The position numbers and the translations under genes were made by a program. A DNA stretch of 64,000 nucleotides from Eriocheir sinensis. Lineage: Eukaryota > Arthropoda > Malacostraca > Decapoda > Varunidae. Where the stretch lies: NCBI RefSeq assembly GCF_024679095.1, contig NC_066562.1, forward strand, positions 4,791,101 to 4,855,100, written 5' to 3'. The notes under the pieces are model-generated. The model searched no databases. It worked only from the letters and a program-made list of their open reading frames with translations, and was not told the DNA's origin. This document shows positions 46,619-58,872 of this stretch, in pieces (the first letter of the stretch is position 1; every line of letters starts with the position of its first letter).

Positions 46619-46783
46619 TAGTTCTCCTTCCTTTTTCTTTTATCTTTCTTCTTCAACTTCTTTTTTATCGTTTTATTTCTCTTCTTGTTCTACTTTATAC
46701 TTTTTTTTGCTTCCTCCTCCTCCTCCTACTACTACTACTACTACTACTACGACCACCACCACCACCACCATACCCTCACCACC

Positions 46784-46826
<43 letters not shown>

Positions 46827-47312
46827 GGACCGCTAGGAGTTTTGAACATTAATGAATAATTCGTCATAGTTGAAGGTAATTTCATGACTAACTATTTTAT
46901 ACATGTTTTTTATGAAAGTTTTTTGGCTACGCGCATGGCATCAAGAGAGAGAGAGAGAGAGAGAGAGAATGTGCTGGATTGCTTTTTATATTTCTTTTTA
47001 TTTATTTACTTTTGTTGTTGTTGTTATTGTTGTTGTTGGTATTCTTGGTTTATTTATGTTTCTTCTTATTATTCTTCTTCCTCTTCTTCTTCTTCTTCTT
47101 GGGAGAGAGAGAGAGAGAGGTTCAATTTGCTTATCCTAATCTGTTTCTACTGCAATTTTTCTTTCTCCTCTCTCTCTTTATCTATCAATCTATCTATATA
47201 CCTATCTATCTATCTATCTATCTATATACCTATTTACTACTACTACTACTAATGCTACTACTACTACTACTACTACTGCTACTGCTATTACTACTACTAC
47301 TACAACTACTAC

Positions 47313-47347
<35 letters not shown>

Positions 47348-47351
47348 CTAT

Positions 47352-47382
<31 letters not shown>

Positions 47383-47575
47383 GCTGCTATTATTATTACT
47401 ACTACTACTACTACTACTACAAGCTATATAGTCACTCTTGCTTCACATCTATTTTTATTTTTATTATTATTATTATTATTATCATCTATTCCCCCTTCGG
47501 CCGTTCCCTGCCTATCGCCTCTATTCCCTCACTTATTCATAGATTCATTTAAAATTCATGTGTGGGAGGTAATAT
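46551..47575. repeat. (CA)n, (CTA)n, (AAT)n, (GA)n, (TATC)n cluster
   Basis: (CA)n at 46549-46615; compound CTC/CTA/CCA trinucleotides at 46712-46771; (AAT)n at about 46784-46825; (GA)n at 46944-46968; (TATC)n at about 47199-47224; (CTA)n and (AAT)n from 47235 to 47420; (ATT)n at 47461-47481. Confidence 0.9.
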
Positions 47576-48965
47576 TAGCTCCTCCTCCTCCTCCTCCTCC
47601 TCCTCCTCCTCTTGTCTCCTTCCTCTTCATTCTCTCCACCTTCACCTTCCCCTTCTCTGCCTTATCAATCTTTTCCTCTTTACTTTTTCCCTTGCTTTCT
47701 TCTTCCCCCCCCCTCCTCCTCCTCCTCCTCTGTCCTCCTCCTCTGCATTCTCTCCACCTTCACCTTCCCCTTCTCTTCCTTCTCAATCTTTTCCTCTTTA
47801 TTCTTTTCCTATATCTCCCTCTTTGCTTTCTTCCCCTCCCTTCCTCCTTTCTTTTCTTCCTTATTAACCCTTTTCTTCCTCCTTTCTCCTCCCCTTCCTC
47901 ATCCTCACCCTGCCCTCCTTACCTTTTCTCTCTCTTCCTCCTCCTCCTCTTCCTTTATCTTCCTCTTTGCTTTCTTCCCCCTCTTCCCCCTTCCTTCCTT
48001 CTTTCCTTCCTTCCTTCTTAACCCTTTTCTTCCTCTCCCATCTCTTCCCCTTCCTCTTCCTCACCCTCCCCTCCTCACCTTTTCTCTTCTTCCTCCTCCT
48101 CCTCCTCTTCCTCCACATTTAACTCACCCTAACTCATTTCCCTCCCCTTATCATTCTCTCCCCTCCCCTCTTCTCCCTCCTCTCCATTTCTCTCTTCCAC
48201 CTACTTTCCCTATTATTCCCCTCTTTTTCCCCCTCCTCCCTTCTCATTTACCCATCTCCATCTTTCCTTCTCATTACCTTCCCCTTCTTTCCTATCTTCC
48301 ACTTCCCTATTCTTCCTGACCAATCTCCTTTTCCTCTCCCTTCCTTCATTCTCCTTTCCCATCTTCCTTTCCTTCCTCCCCCTTCTCTTCATTCACATCT
48401 CCTTTCCTTCCTTTCCTTTATTATTTCCTCTCCCTTCCTTTATTCTCCTTCCTTTCCTCTCCTTCCTTTCCTTCTCCTTTCCTCTCGTTCCTTTCTTCTC
48501 CTTTCTTCCTTTCTCCTTTCCCTCCTCCTCCTTCCTTTCCTTCGTCCTTTCCCCTCTTCCTCTCTTCTTTTCCTTTCCTCTCCTTCCTTCCCTTCTCCTT
48601 TTCCTCCTCCTCCCTCTCTTCATTTATATTTCCCCTCCCTTCTTTCCTTCATCCTTTCCTTTCCCTTCCTTTCCTTCTCCTCCCTCCTTTCCATCGTCCT
48701 TTTCTCTCCCTTCCTTTCTTCTCCTTTCCTCTCCTTCCTTCCCTTCTTCTTTTCCTCCTCCTCCCTCACTTCACTTACATCTCCCCTCTTCATCCTCTCC
48801 TCTCCTTTCCTTTCTTCTCCTTTCCTCTCCTTCCTTAACTTCTCCTTTCGCTCCTCCTCCCTCCTTTCCCTCGTCTTCTCCTCTTTTCCTTTCTTCTCCT
48901 TTCCCATCTTCCTCCTTCCCCTCTTTCTTTCTCTCCCCTTCCCTCCCCCTTTTTTTTTTTTCTCG
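47576..48965. repeat. 1.4 kb polypyrimidine tract
   Basis: Nearly continuous C/T on +. (CTC)n at about 47579-47612. A 130 bp block with 'tctccaccttcaccttcccc' is duplicated near 47633 and 47752, and CCTTTCCTCTCCTTCC words repeat from 48400 to 48900. It ends in a T run at 48952-48961. Purine-strand frames are Lys/Glu/Arg strings. Confidence 0.88.
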
Positions 48966-49430
48966 CGTGTCTTATTAAAGTTTTAGTACACGTTGGAATA
49001 TTCTCATTTTGTCGTTATTTTCTTATTTATACTTTTTCGTCACGTAAGAAAGAAACGTGCAAAAAATTTAGATCAAAGAATGTCGTGTTCTTGTTCTTGT
49101 TCTTCCTGTTCTTCTTAAGTGTTATTGATTGCTCTTTCATCTTGTCCTTCTTCTTCTTCTTTTTCTTGTTTTTTTATCAGTTTCTCTTTGTCTGTTTGTA
49201 TTCATGTCTTGTCTAGTGAAGAAAATGATATTGGAAAATTTGTCCAGTATTTGTAGATCATTTTTTTATATGTAACTTTTTTTTTTACGGCCGAGTTTGT
49301 AATATATGTCGAATTAACAAAAAAAAAATCCAACGCTTCTAACTAACACCATCCCAAAAATTTAATTAAAAAGTCAAACTAACCATATAACTTAATCCTT
49401 ATACAACGTTTCTTACATCACCTTTTTTAT
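48966..49430. other. AT-rich unassigned stretch
   Basis: Single-copy-looking AT-rich DNA with 'cttgttcttgttcttc' words. No gene is visible. Confidence 0.35.
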
Positions 49431-49890
49431 GACTGAATTTGTAACGTTTAAAATATCTACGAATGTGTCCTTGTTGAATCTGAAGTGAAATTGTAACGTT
49501 TAAAATATCTAGAGTGTGTCCTTGTTGAATCTGAAGTGAATTTGTAACGTTTAAAATATCTAGAGTGTGTCCTTGTTGAATCTGAAGTGAATTTGTAACG
49601 TTTAAAATATCTAGAGTGTGTCCTTGTTGAATCTGAAGTGAATTTGTAATGTTTAAAATATCTACGAATGTGTCTGTTGAATCTGAAGTGAATATGTAAC
49701 GTTTAAAATATCTAAAGTGTGTCCTTGTTGAATCTGAAGTGAATTTGTAACGTTTAAAATATCTACGAATGTGTCTGTTGAATCTGAAGTGAATTTGTAA
49801 CGTTTAAAATATCTAGAGTGTGTCCTTGTTGAATCTGAAGTGAATTTGTAACGTTTAAAATATCTAGAGTGTGTCCTTGTTGAATCAGAA
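49431..49890. repeat. Tandem array, unit about 51 bp (9 copies)
   Basis: 'tttgtaacgtttaaaatatc' followed by 'taga.gtgtgtccttgttgaa' and 'tctgaagtgaa' repeats nine times. Two unit types differ by 'tacgaatgtgtctg' versus 'tagagtgtgtccttg'. Units are very similar, indicating recent amplification. Confidence 0.92.
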
Positions 49891-49931
49891 TCTATCCAAC
49901 TTGAAACCCATTGCTACGTGCTCTACCCTTC

Positions 49932-50195
49932 TCCGTGGCGCAGTGGTTACCGTGCCTAGCTATCAATCCGCGGTGCTAGATTGGAATCCGTCCTAGGCAG
50001 TCAGCGCGCAGTCCACCCAGCTGTTCATCCTCGGGTCGATAAATGGGTACCGGGGGAAACCTGGGAAAGGTAAACTGTGGTAACCTGGATGTCACCTTAG
50101 CCCTGTGCCCCCGGGTGATAGGCTCCAGGGGTTAATGGTACGGAGATGAGCACTGAGGCAACGCGCAGCTCCCAAATTTTACCTTTACTCACATA
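49932..50195 (+). mobile_element. Full-length tRNA-derived SINE
   Basis: Head with A-box-like 'gtggcgcagtggttacc' at about 49935-49951 and a mutated B-box-like 'gattggaatccg' at about 49979-49990. The body has GTCCACCCAGC, then 'tgttcatcctcgggtcgat' and AATGGGTACC, i.e. the conserved block of the 25757 SINE with an insertion. The 3' part has 'gtgcccccgggtgataggc', 'gagatgagcactgaggcaac' and 'agctccca'; the same tail survives at 12127-12195. Confidence 0.82.
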
Positions 50196-50650
50196 TTCTG
50201 GGAACCTTATTGACACCCCCCCATCCAGCCGTCTCTATACATTCATAAAGAGGAGAGGAGGAGGAGGAGGAGGAGGGAAAGCTGGAGGGTTAGGATGAAG
50301 GGAAACTGATAGAAAAGTGCAAGGAAGAGGAGGAGGAAGAAGAGAAGGAGGAGGAGGTAGAATAAGAGCGAAATCAGAAGTATGCGTAGGTGGAAGAAGA
50401 GGAGGAGGAGGAGAGTAACGAGAGAAGATGAAGAGGAGATGGAAGCAGAGCAAAATCAAGAGAAATATGAGACACAGGAGGAGGAGGAAGAGGGGGAGAG
50501 AGAAGTGGGAGCAGGAAGAGGAGGAGGAGGAGGGGCACAAGCAGGAGGAAGAGAGTAGTGGGAGGAGCACCCGCAGAAGGAGGAGGAGGAGGAGGGGACC
50601 AGAACCCTCCTGATCAATAAAGCTGACTCACTTCCAGCTACGATGCCACA
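50196..50650. repeat. Polypurine tract (GGA-rich)
   Basis: (GAG)n blocks and A/G-rich DNA from 50250 to 50600. Frames on both strands are compositional. Confidence 0.82.
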
Positions 50651-51130
50651 CACCTCCTCCTCCTCCTCCTCCTCCCTTTATTCCAGTCTTCCTTCCAGTT
50701 CTCATCTCCTTCTTCCTTTTCCCTTTCCTCCTTTACCTCCTTCTCCTCTATTTATCATCTTCATCTCCTCTCCACTCTTCGTCTGTGCAGAGAATCATCT
50801 CTTCTCTTTCCTTCCTCTCCTTCTCCTCCTCCTCCATAATTATCCTGTTCTTGATAATTATTCGTCCTCCTTCACACTCCTTTCCTTTCCTCTCCTCCTC
50901 TTCCTCCTCCTCGAGTAAGAGATGGCGAAAATAAGAGACAAGAGGAATGCTTCTCTTCTTCTTTTTCTTCTTCTTTTTCTTCTTCTCTTCCTTTTGCATG
51001 TTCTTTCTTTTTCTTTTTCTTTGATTATCAACATTATTTATTTTTCATCTACCTCTCCGTCTTCTATTTCTCTCATTCTTCACTATCTTCATTTTTTAAT
51101 TATTCAGTTACTATAGGTAAAGAAAAACGA
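50651..51130. repeat. Polypyrimidine tract (CTC/TTC)
   Basis: (CTC)n at about 50655-50672, then T/C-rich to about 51110. The purine-to-pyrimidine switch falls at about 50630-50650. Confidence 0.8.
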
Positions 51131-51440
51131 AGGAATGTGTACGGTTATATGCATTATTTTACATTCTTTTTCGTTATGTTTAATTATTTTCCATATCCCT
51201 ATCTTAAGCTATCCAATCCCCTTCCCAACCCTATTGCTTCCTAACCCTTTCCTCTTCCCTCTTAATCCACCTCCTCTAAGTATGATTTCAAAGGCCTCTT
51301 CTTTCCTCTTTCTCCTCTTCTTACCTGAAATTAATGGAGATACAGAACTTAAGAGAGCAATGAAATATATGGACAGTGACTATATAATGATGGTGGCGAG
51401 GAAAATGAAATAGATAGAACATATTGATTAATGAATAGAG
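51131..51440. other. Unassigned stretch
   Basis: C/T-rich and then A-rich single-copy-looking DNA. The frame 51135-51413 has no recognised domain. Confidence 0.3.
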
Positions 51441-52105
51441 GAAAATAAAAATGTCTACCCTCAGACAGTATTACCAGCTCAGAGTCACGAACCTCAGTTT
51501 TACCAACCCCCAAAATCCAATGACCTCAGACAGTGTTACCAGCTCAAAATTAATACACCAACCTGCACGCACTATTACCAACTTCGAATAACGTAACCTC
51601 AGACAGTATTACCAACTCTAAGTCACGAACCTCAGTCACCCAAAACACTATAACCTCAGACAGTGTTACCAGCTCAAAATTAATACACCAACCTGCACGC
51701 ACTATTACCAACCTCGAATAACGTAACCTCAGACAGTATTACCAACTCTAAGTCACGAACCTTAGTCAGAGTTACCAACCCCAAAACACTATAACCTCAG
51801 ACAGTGTTACCATCTCAAAAGTAATACACCAACCTGCACGCACTATTTCCAACTTCGAATAACGTAACCTCAGACAGTATTACCAACTCTAAGTCACGAA
51901 CGTCAGTCAGAGTTACCAACCCCAAAACTAACCTCAGATAGTATTACCAGCTCAAAATTAATACACCAACCTGCACGCACTATTACCGCCTTCGAATAAC
52001 GTAACCTCAGACAGTATTACCAACTCAAAAATGCACTCCCCTCCACGCACTGTTACCAACTAGAAATAAACTAACCTCGCAATATTACCAACTCAAAAAC
52101 ATTAA
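51441..52105. repeat. Higher-order array, unit about 140 bp
   Basis: Subunits of about 30 bp based on 'aacctcagacagtattacca' are arranged in a longer unit that also includes 'aaaattaatacaccaacctg', 'cacgcactattaccaactt' and 'cgaataacgtaacctcagac'. About four higher-order copies lie between 51460 and 52030. 'gtcacgaacctcagt' marks each. Confidence 0.85.
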
Positions 52106-52835
<730 letters not shown>

Positions 52836-53519
52836 AATAATAATAATAATAATGATAATAATAATAATAATAATAATATCTAACATTGTATTTTTCTGTA
52901 TTTTTTTAACTTCATCTTTTCATTCAATTCCTTTTTTTCCTTTTATTAATATTTTCCCTCCCGTTATCTTTTGCTTTCTTTCCTCTTCTTTATCATGTTT
53001 ATCTCTGTCTTTATTTGTGCATGTTATCTCTTTCCTTCATTTATTCTTTCCCTTTCCTTCCTTCCTTCATTTTATCTTATTTTCGTTCCTTCATTATTTC
53101 TTTTCTCCTTCATTCCATCTTTCTTTATCCCTTTTCTTGCTTTCTCCCCTTCATTATTTCTCCTTCATTCCCTCCTTCATTTTATCTTTATTTTTCTCAT
53201 CTCTATTTCCTTCCTTTCCTTTTTTTGGCTGTTTCCTTCTTTCCCTATCTTCTGATCTTCTATTTAACTCCTTCCTTCTTCTAACTTTATTCCTTTTCTT
53301 TTATTATTCCTTCCTTCTTTCCCTCCTATCTTCCTTTCTTTTCTCTATCCCTTCTATATCCTTTCTTCTTTCCTCCCTTCTTCCTTCTCTCTTCCTGTTT
53401 CTTCCCTTTTATATCTTTCTCTTCTTCCTCTCTTCCTTTCTTTATCTCCCTTTCTGTTGGGTTTAATATCTATCTGCTTTTTCTATCTATCGGCTGTCTC
53501 ATTTCCTTATCTTCGTAAA

Positions 53520-53520
<1 letters not shown>
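52836..53520. repeat. (AAT)n then polypyrimidine tract
   Basis: (AAT)n at about 52838-52877; T/C-rich DNA from 52900 to 53460. No gene. Confidence 0.82.
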
Positions 53521-53587
<67 letters not shown>

Positions 53588-53659
53588 ACTTCATAATATC
53601 CACAGCTTTTGTCGAGAGAGAGAGAGAGAGAGAGAACTGAAGGTGCTTGAATATATCTT

Positions 53660-53701
<42 letters not shown>

Positions 53702-53833
53702 TCCTTCCTCTCATTGCTCTTTCTTTTATTTCGTTTCCTTCCTTCATTTTCTCTAACACACACACACACAGGGAAGCAGGCTAACCACACAGCCATTTCC
53801 GCTTCACACCTTCATATCAACACGAAGAAAAAC

Positions 53834-53887
<54 letters not shown>

Positions 53888-53923
53888 GGCTATACAGAAA
53901 ATAAAAGGACAAAAAATGTGTGC

Positions 53924-53972
<49 letters not shown>

Positions 53973-54005
53973 AGCTTTGCATTTTCTTATCAACGTATGT
54001 TTGGG

Positions 54006-54047
<42 letters not shown>

Positions 54048-54055
54048 TTGACATC
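53521..54055. repeat. (CT)n, (GA)n, (CA)n, (TG)n cluster
   Basis: (CT)n at about 53521-53586, (GA)n at 53613-53637, (CA)n at 53662-53698, (TG)n at about 53835-53886 and 53930-53972, (GA)n at about 54010-54045. CT/GA and CA/TG pairs face each other as potential hairpins. Confidence 0.92.
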
Positions 54056-55230
54056 AGCAGGAAGGAGAGGAAAAAAAAGGGAGGGAAGGAAGGAAATTGA
54101 GAAGGAGAAGCAATAGAAGTAAGAAAGAGGAGGAGGAGGAGGAGGAAATGACGTGAAGGAGGAATCAAGAGGACAAAGAAAGGAAGGAAGAGAAAGGGGA
54201 AGAAAAAGGAAATAGCGAAGAGGGAGAATGAGGAGATAAATGAGAAAAAGGAAGGAGGAGGAGGAGAAAGGATGATAATTAAGATAATCACATTGAAGAA
54301 AGGAAGGAGAGAGGAAACAGAGAGAGAGAGAGAGAGAGAGCAACTAATCCAGGATCGAAAGACAAAGAAAGCAAGAGGAGGAGGAGGAGGAGGATGTTGA
54401 AGAAGAAGGAATAAGAAGAGAGGAGGAGGAGGAGGAGGATGTTGAAGAAGAAGGAATAGGAAGAGAGGAGGAGGTTGTTGTTGAAGAAGGAGGAATAGGA
54501 AGAGAGGAGGAGGAGGATTTTGTTGAAGAAGGTATAGGAAGAGAGGAGGAGGATTTTGTTGAAGAAGGAATAGGAAGAGAGGAGGAGGAGGAGGAGGATA
54601 GAAAGAAGGATGAAGAAGGAAGATGAGGAGGAGGAGGATTTTGTTGAAGTAGTAGGAAGAGAGGAGGAGGAGGAGGAGGATAGAAAGAAGGATGAAGAAG
54701 GAAGAGGAGGAGGAAAAAGAAAGAGGAAAGAAAATACTGAAGAGAGAAGAAAAGATTATTAGAAGAAGAAGAAGAGGAGGAAATAATTGAGGAAAACATC
54801 ACAAAGAAAAAGGAAGAAGATGAAGAAGAGGAGGAGGAGGCAACCCCATAATATATAAGAAACGGTACAAAATGAGAAAAACGGAGGAAAGAAATAATTA
54901 AGAAGAGGAGGAGGAGGAGGAGGAGGAAATGTGATAGAAGAGTTACAGGGAGGAAAGAGGAGGAAAAGAAGAAAATGAAGAGAAAAACAAAGAAAAGAAT
55001 AATGGAAAGAGGAGGAAAAGAGGAAGAGAAAATGAAGGAAAAACAGGAAAGAAAGAAATAAGGAAACAGGAGAAGAGGAGGAGGAGGAAAAGGAAGAAGA
55101 GAAATAAAAGAAGGAAAAAAGGAGGAAGAGAAAATGTGAGAATAAAAAACGAAGGAAAACAAGGAAGAAGAAGAGGAGGAGGAGGAGGAGGAAGAAGAAG
55201 AAGAGGAGGAGGAGGAGGAGGGGGACTGTC
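54056..55230. repeat. 1.17 kb polypurine tract with 50-60 bp repeats
   Basis: GGA/GAA-rich. Between 54380 and 54700, 'gaagaaggaataggaagaga' with 'ggaggaggattttgttgaag' repeats about six times. (GAG)n blocks elsewhere. The 319-codon minus-strand frame is Ser/Phe-rich and compositional. Confidence 0.88.
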
Positions 55231-55345
55231 TACTTCTGTTTTTAACCCACCGAACAGCTGACAGAACCAGTGTTGCCAACCCTACACACACACACACACA
55301 CACAGACCCATCCTTTGTGTGTGTGTGTGTGTGTAGTGACCACCC
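55231..55345. other. Centre of a purine/pyrimidine switch
   Basis: Unique 40 bp with 'accagtgttgccaac' followed by (CA)n at 55285-55302 and (TG)n at 55315-55334, which are complementary to each other. It separates a 1.2 kb purine tract from a 0.7 kb pyrimidine tract. Confidence 0.75.
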
Positions 55346-55615
55346 TTCCTCCTCCTCCTCCTCCTCCTCCTCCTATTCTACCCGCTCTTTGGTTCCCTCT
55401 TCCTCCTCTTCCTCTTCGTAGGTCTCCAGTCTTCTTCTTCCTCTTCTTCTTCTTCTTCGTGTTCTTCCCTCTTCTTCCTCCTTTCTCAATCGTCCGTCCG
55501 CCCACACTTCAACCTTTTTCTTCCCTCCTCCTCCTCCTCCTCTTCCTCCTCCCCTTCTCCTCCTCCTCGACCCAGGAAATACTTACACCGTGTACTGAAT
55601 TTGGGTTGGGTACTG

Positions 55616-55649
<34 letters not shown>

Positions 55650-56075
55650 TAATAAATATCTCGTAGCCACATACATTTTCTCTCTCTCTCTCTCTCTCTC
55701 TTTACTGGTTTCCTTCTCTCTTCTCCTCTTCTCCCCTCCCTTCCTTCCTCTCCTCCCCTTTCTTCCTCTCTTTCCCCTCTCTTCCTCCACATCCTTCCCC
55801 TCTTTCCTCCCCTTCCTTCCCCTCTCTCCCTTCCCTGCGCTTCCTTCCTCTCTCCTCCCCTTTCTTCCTTCTCCTCCCCTTCCTTCCCCTCTCTCCCTTT
55901 CTTTCCACCTTTCCTCCCCTTCCTTCCATCCCCTCTCCCTTTCCTTTCCTTCTACCTTTCCTCCCCTTCCTGCCTCTCCTCCTCCCCTTTCGTCCCCTCT
56001 TCCTCCCTTCCTTTCCTCCCCTTTCTTCTCCTCTCTTCCTCCCTTCCCTTCCTCCCCCCCCCCCTTCGGTAATTC
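55346..56075. repeat. 0.7 kb polypyrimidine tract
   Basis: (CTC)n at about 55348-55373 and 55527-55545; (GA)n at 55617-55643; (CT)n at 55678-55700; then CCTTCC-rich DNA and a C9-C10 run near 56055. Confidence 0.85.
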
Positions 56076-56175
56076 CCCGCTTGGCAATTATTCAGGTAAC
56101 GCGGGCAGGTGTGAGCGCTAGCTTATTGGCTGCATAGCTAATTACCAGGTGATGCAGGTATACACGTGACTTACC
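56076..56175. other. Short unassigned linker
   Basis: Mixed-composition DNA with 'gcgggcaggtgtgagcg'; nothing recognised. Confidence 0.25.
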
Positions 56176-56768
56176 TGTGTGCCTCTGTAGCCCCCCCTCC
56201 TCCTCCCCTTCCTCCCCCTCCACTCCTCTTCTTCCTCTCCTCCTACTTGGACAATCTTTATTTCTTACCTCCTCCCTCCTCTTCCTCCTCCTCCTCCTTC
56301 TCTTCCTCCTCCTCCTCTATCTAATTTGTCCTTATTTTTGTTCTCAGCCTGCTTTTCCTCCTCCTCCTCCTCCTCTTACGAACTCTTTTTTTCCTCTCCT
56401 CCTACTTTGACAATCTTTATTTTGTACCTCCTCCCTCCTCTTCCTCCTCCTTCCCCTTCTTCCTCCTCCTCCTCTTCCGAACTCTTTTTTTCTCTCCTCC
56501 TACTCTGACAATCTTTATTTCCTACATCCTCCCTCCTCCTCCTTCCCCTTCCTCCTTCCTTCCTTCCTTGTTCATTTTACTCATAATCCTCCTCCTCCCC
56601 CTCTTCCTCCTCCTCTTCTTCCTCCTCCTCCTCCTCCTCCTTTTCCTTGTTTAGTACCCCCGTTGCAAATCCGACATGATCGTTCTTGTTTACACTCGCA
56701 GACTCTAGAAAGACTTTTGTTTATTTATGTTCTTTTATATCTTTTCCTAATGCTCTTGTGTCGTTATT

Positions 56769-56827
<59 letters not shown>

Positions 56828-57165
56828 TATATTCCGTTTTCCTCGTCTTGTTTTCAATCTTTCTTTTCCTTCCTTTTCCTCATCTTTGCTTCCATGTTCT
56901 TTTCTTAATTTTCCATCTTTCCTTTTTTTCCCTTTTATTCTCTTTTCCTTCATCATTCCTCATTTTCTTCCTCTTTCCTCTTTCTTCCCTTATTCTTCCT
57001 TTTCTTTCCCTTTCCTCTCCTTCCATTTCTTTCCCTTTCTTTCCCCATTCCTCCCTTTCTTCTCTTCCTCTCCCTTTCTTCCATCCCTCTCCCTTTCTTC
57101 TCTTTTCCTCCCTTTTCCTCCCTCCGTACCCACTCATGTTTTTAACCACCTCAGCGTCTACAAAT
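56176..57165. repeat. CTC-rich triplicated block, (CT)n, polypyrimidine
   Basis: A block with 'ctcctacttggacaatcttt' and 'cctccctcctcttcctcctc' recurs near 56238, 56398 and 56497. (CT)n at about 56774-56824. T/C-rich to 57120. Confidence 0.82.
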
Positions 57166-57340
57166 CATCGCACTCAGCTCGCTCCTTGTTATTGAAATTC
57201 ATACATTGATTGTCGTACGCGTGTTGATAGCGTTGTCGTACGCCTCACGCTAGATACGAAAAGTAGGTGAGACGTCGATGAGCTGTTACCGAATAGGCGA
57301 AGGTCTACTCTCACACATTTCGGGTTCACACAGTCACACA
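57166..57340. other. Unassigned stretch with a local direct repeat
   Basis: 'attgtcgtacgcgtgttgat' and 'gttgtcgtacgcctcacgct' are related and lie about 20 bp apart. Possibly remnants of hAT-like ends. No gene. Confidence 0.35.
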
Positions 57341-57545
57341 TTTGATAAGGCTTTCGTAGAGGTTGTGTTCGTATTTCCAGGAATAGTTACATGAGCTTAG
57401 TGATAGTTTGACAAGGCTTCTGCACTTCGATCGTGAAAATTTCTCATGAGAACCCGACCAATCTCCTTTTGTGACCTTCTTAAATAGTTGTTGCCGAAGC
57501 CAGTAGCGTCTGAGAACAAGGACCTTACATACATACACAGTCCAG
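57341..57545 (+). repeat. Repeat A copy, diverged
   Basis: 'tttgataaggctttcgtaga', 'gtatttccagga' and 'tctcatgagaacccgacc' give both modules of the repeat A family in the + orientation. Confidence 0.75.
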
Positions 57546-57735
57546 GAATGCCATGTTATCGCACTCACCACGCTGGATTTTCCTATTTCTAACTCATAAC
57601 GATTGTAAAAGACCCTCTATAGTTAACGTTTTTGGAAATAACGACGTGGGTATCGTTATTTTTTGTGGGTGCGACGGTTTTTTAGTCTCAAATTGGAAAA
57701 TATAAAAGGCTAAGTACGACAATTTGGTAACGTTG
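57546..57735. mobile_element. hAT-like MITE remnant
   Basis: The left end 'aatgccatgttatcgcactc' and the right end 'gacaatttggtaacgttgcc' form imperfect inverted ends resembling those of the element at 101-294. No clean target duplication is visible, so boundaries are approximate. Confidence 0.45.
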
Positions 57736-57897
57736 CCAGCGTTGCCAAATTATCGCACGCATCACACTCCCTTTTCGTAGTTTCTGACATATAACCAATT
57801 TGAAAGTGAAAGAAAACCATCACCACTTAACATTTTCAGCGATAACTTTAATTTTCGATCGTTATTTGTAAAGGTACGAGAGTGTTAGGCATCGCTG
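57733..57897. mobile_element. Second hAT-like MITE remnant, adjacent
   Basis: The left end 'agcgttgccaaattatcgca' and the right end 'gagtgttaggcatcgct' are imperfect inverted repeats. The element abuts the previous one, giving 'aacgttgcc|agcgttgcc' back to back, and is followed by a repeat A copy. Confidence 0.45.
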
Positions 57898-58130
57898 ATA
57901 CACCCACATTTGATAAGGCTTTCGTAGAGGTTATGTTGTTAGTATTTCCATGGGTAGTTTTGTGAGCCTTGTGACAGTTTGACAAGGCCTCTGCACAGTG
58001 AATGACAAAAACACTCGTGAGAACTCAACTTGTGGCCTTGGAAGTTATTGGTTGTGGGAGCCTAAAGCGAGGTCAATAGTTTCAGACTCCCCCGCCTCTC
58101 ATATTGTCTATCTTCAGAGGCCGAATAAGA
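57898..58130 (+). repeat. Repeat A copy, diverged
   Basis: 'catttgataaggctttcgta', 'tatttccatgggtagttttg' and 'cactcgtgagaactc' mark both modules, + orientation. Confidence 0.75.
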
Positions 58131-58872
58131 AATCAATCGAGTTCAAATGTGTGTTTTTTCACGGTTAGTACACGGAAGAAGAGTCAGACTACCACCAGGC
58201 TCATAAAACTTCCCCTGGAAATACCCAAACACCCCAATGAAAGCCTTGTCAAATGTGTTTTTTTAGGTTCATGATACAGAGGAAGGGTCAAACTACCACC
58301 AGGTTCATAAAACTACCCATGGAAATGCCCAAACACCCCTATGGAAACCTTGTCAAATGTCTTTTTTTAGGTACATGGTACAGAAGAAGGGTCAAACTAC
58401 CACCAGGATCATAAAACTACCCCTGGAAAGGCCCGCAACACCTACGAAAGTCTTATCAGTTGTGTTCTTTTAGGTTCATGGTACAGAAGAAGGGTTAAAC
58501 TATCACCAGGATCATAAAACTACCCCTGGAAAGGCCCACAACACCTACGAAAGCCTTATCAATAGTGTTCTTTTAGGTTCATGGTACAGAAGAAGGGTCA
58601 AACTACCACCAGGCTCATACAAATACCCCTGGAAAGGCCCACAACACCTACGAAAGCCTTATCAATAGTGTTTTTTTAGGTTCATGGTACAGAAGAAGGG
58701 TCAAACTACCACCAGGCTCATACAAATACCCCTGGAAAGGCCCACAACACCTACGAAAGCCTTATCAATAGTGTTTTTTTAGGTTCATGGTACAGAAGAA
58801 GGGTGAAACTACCACCAGGCTCATACAAATACCCCTGGAAAGGCCCACAACACCTACGAAAGCCTTATAGTG
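58131..58872 (-). repeat. Repeat A module 1, seven inverted tandem copies
   Basis: Read on the minus strand, units of about 100-107 bp contain 'aaggctttcgtaggtgttgt', 'cctttccaggggta', 'gagcctggtggtagtttgac' and 'cttctgtaccatgaacct'. Only the first module of repeat A is present; the 'catgagaacccga' module is missing. The rightmost units are nearly identical. Confidence 0.9.

Noticed and set aside
54344..55303. 319-codon Ser-rich minus-strand frame
   Set aside because: It mirrors a GGA/GAA polypurine tract with internal repeats; no domain.
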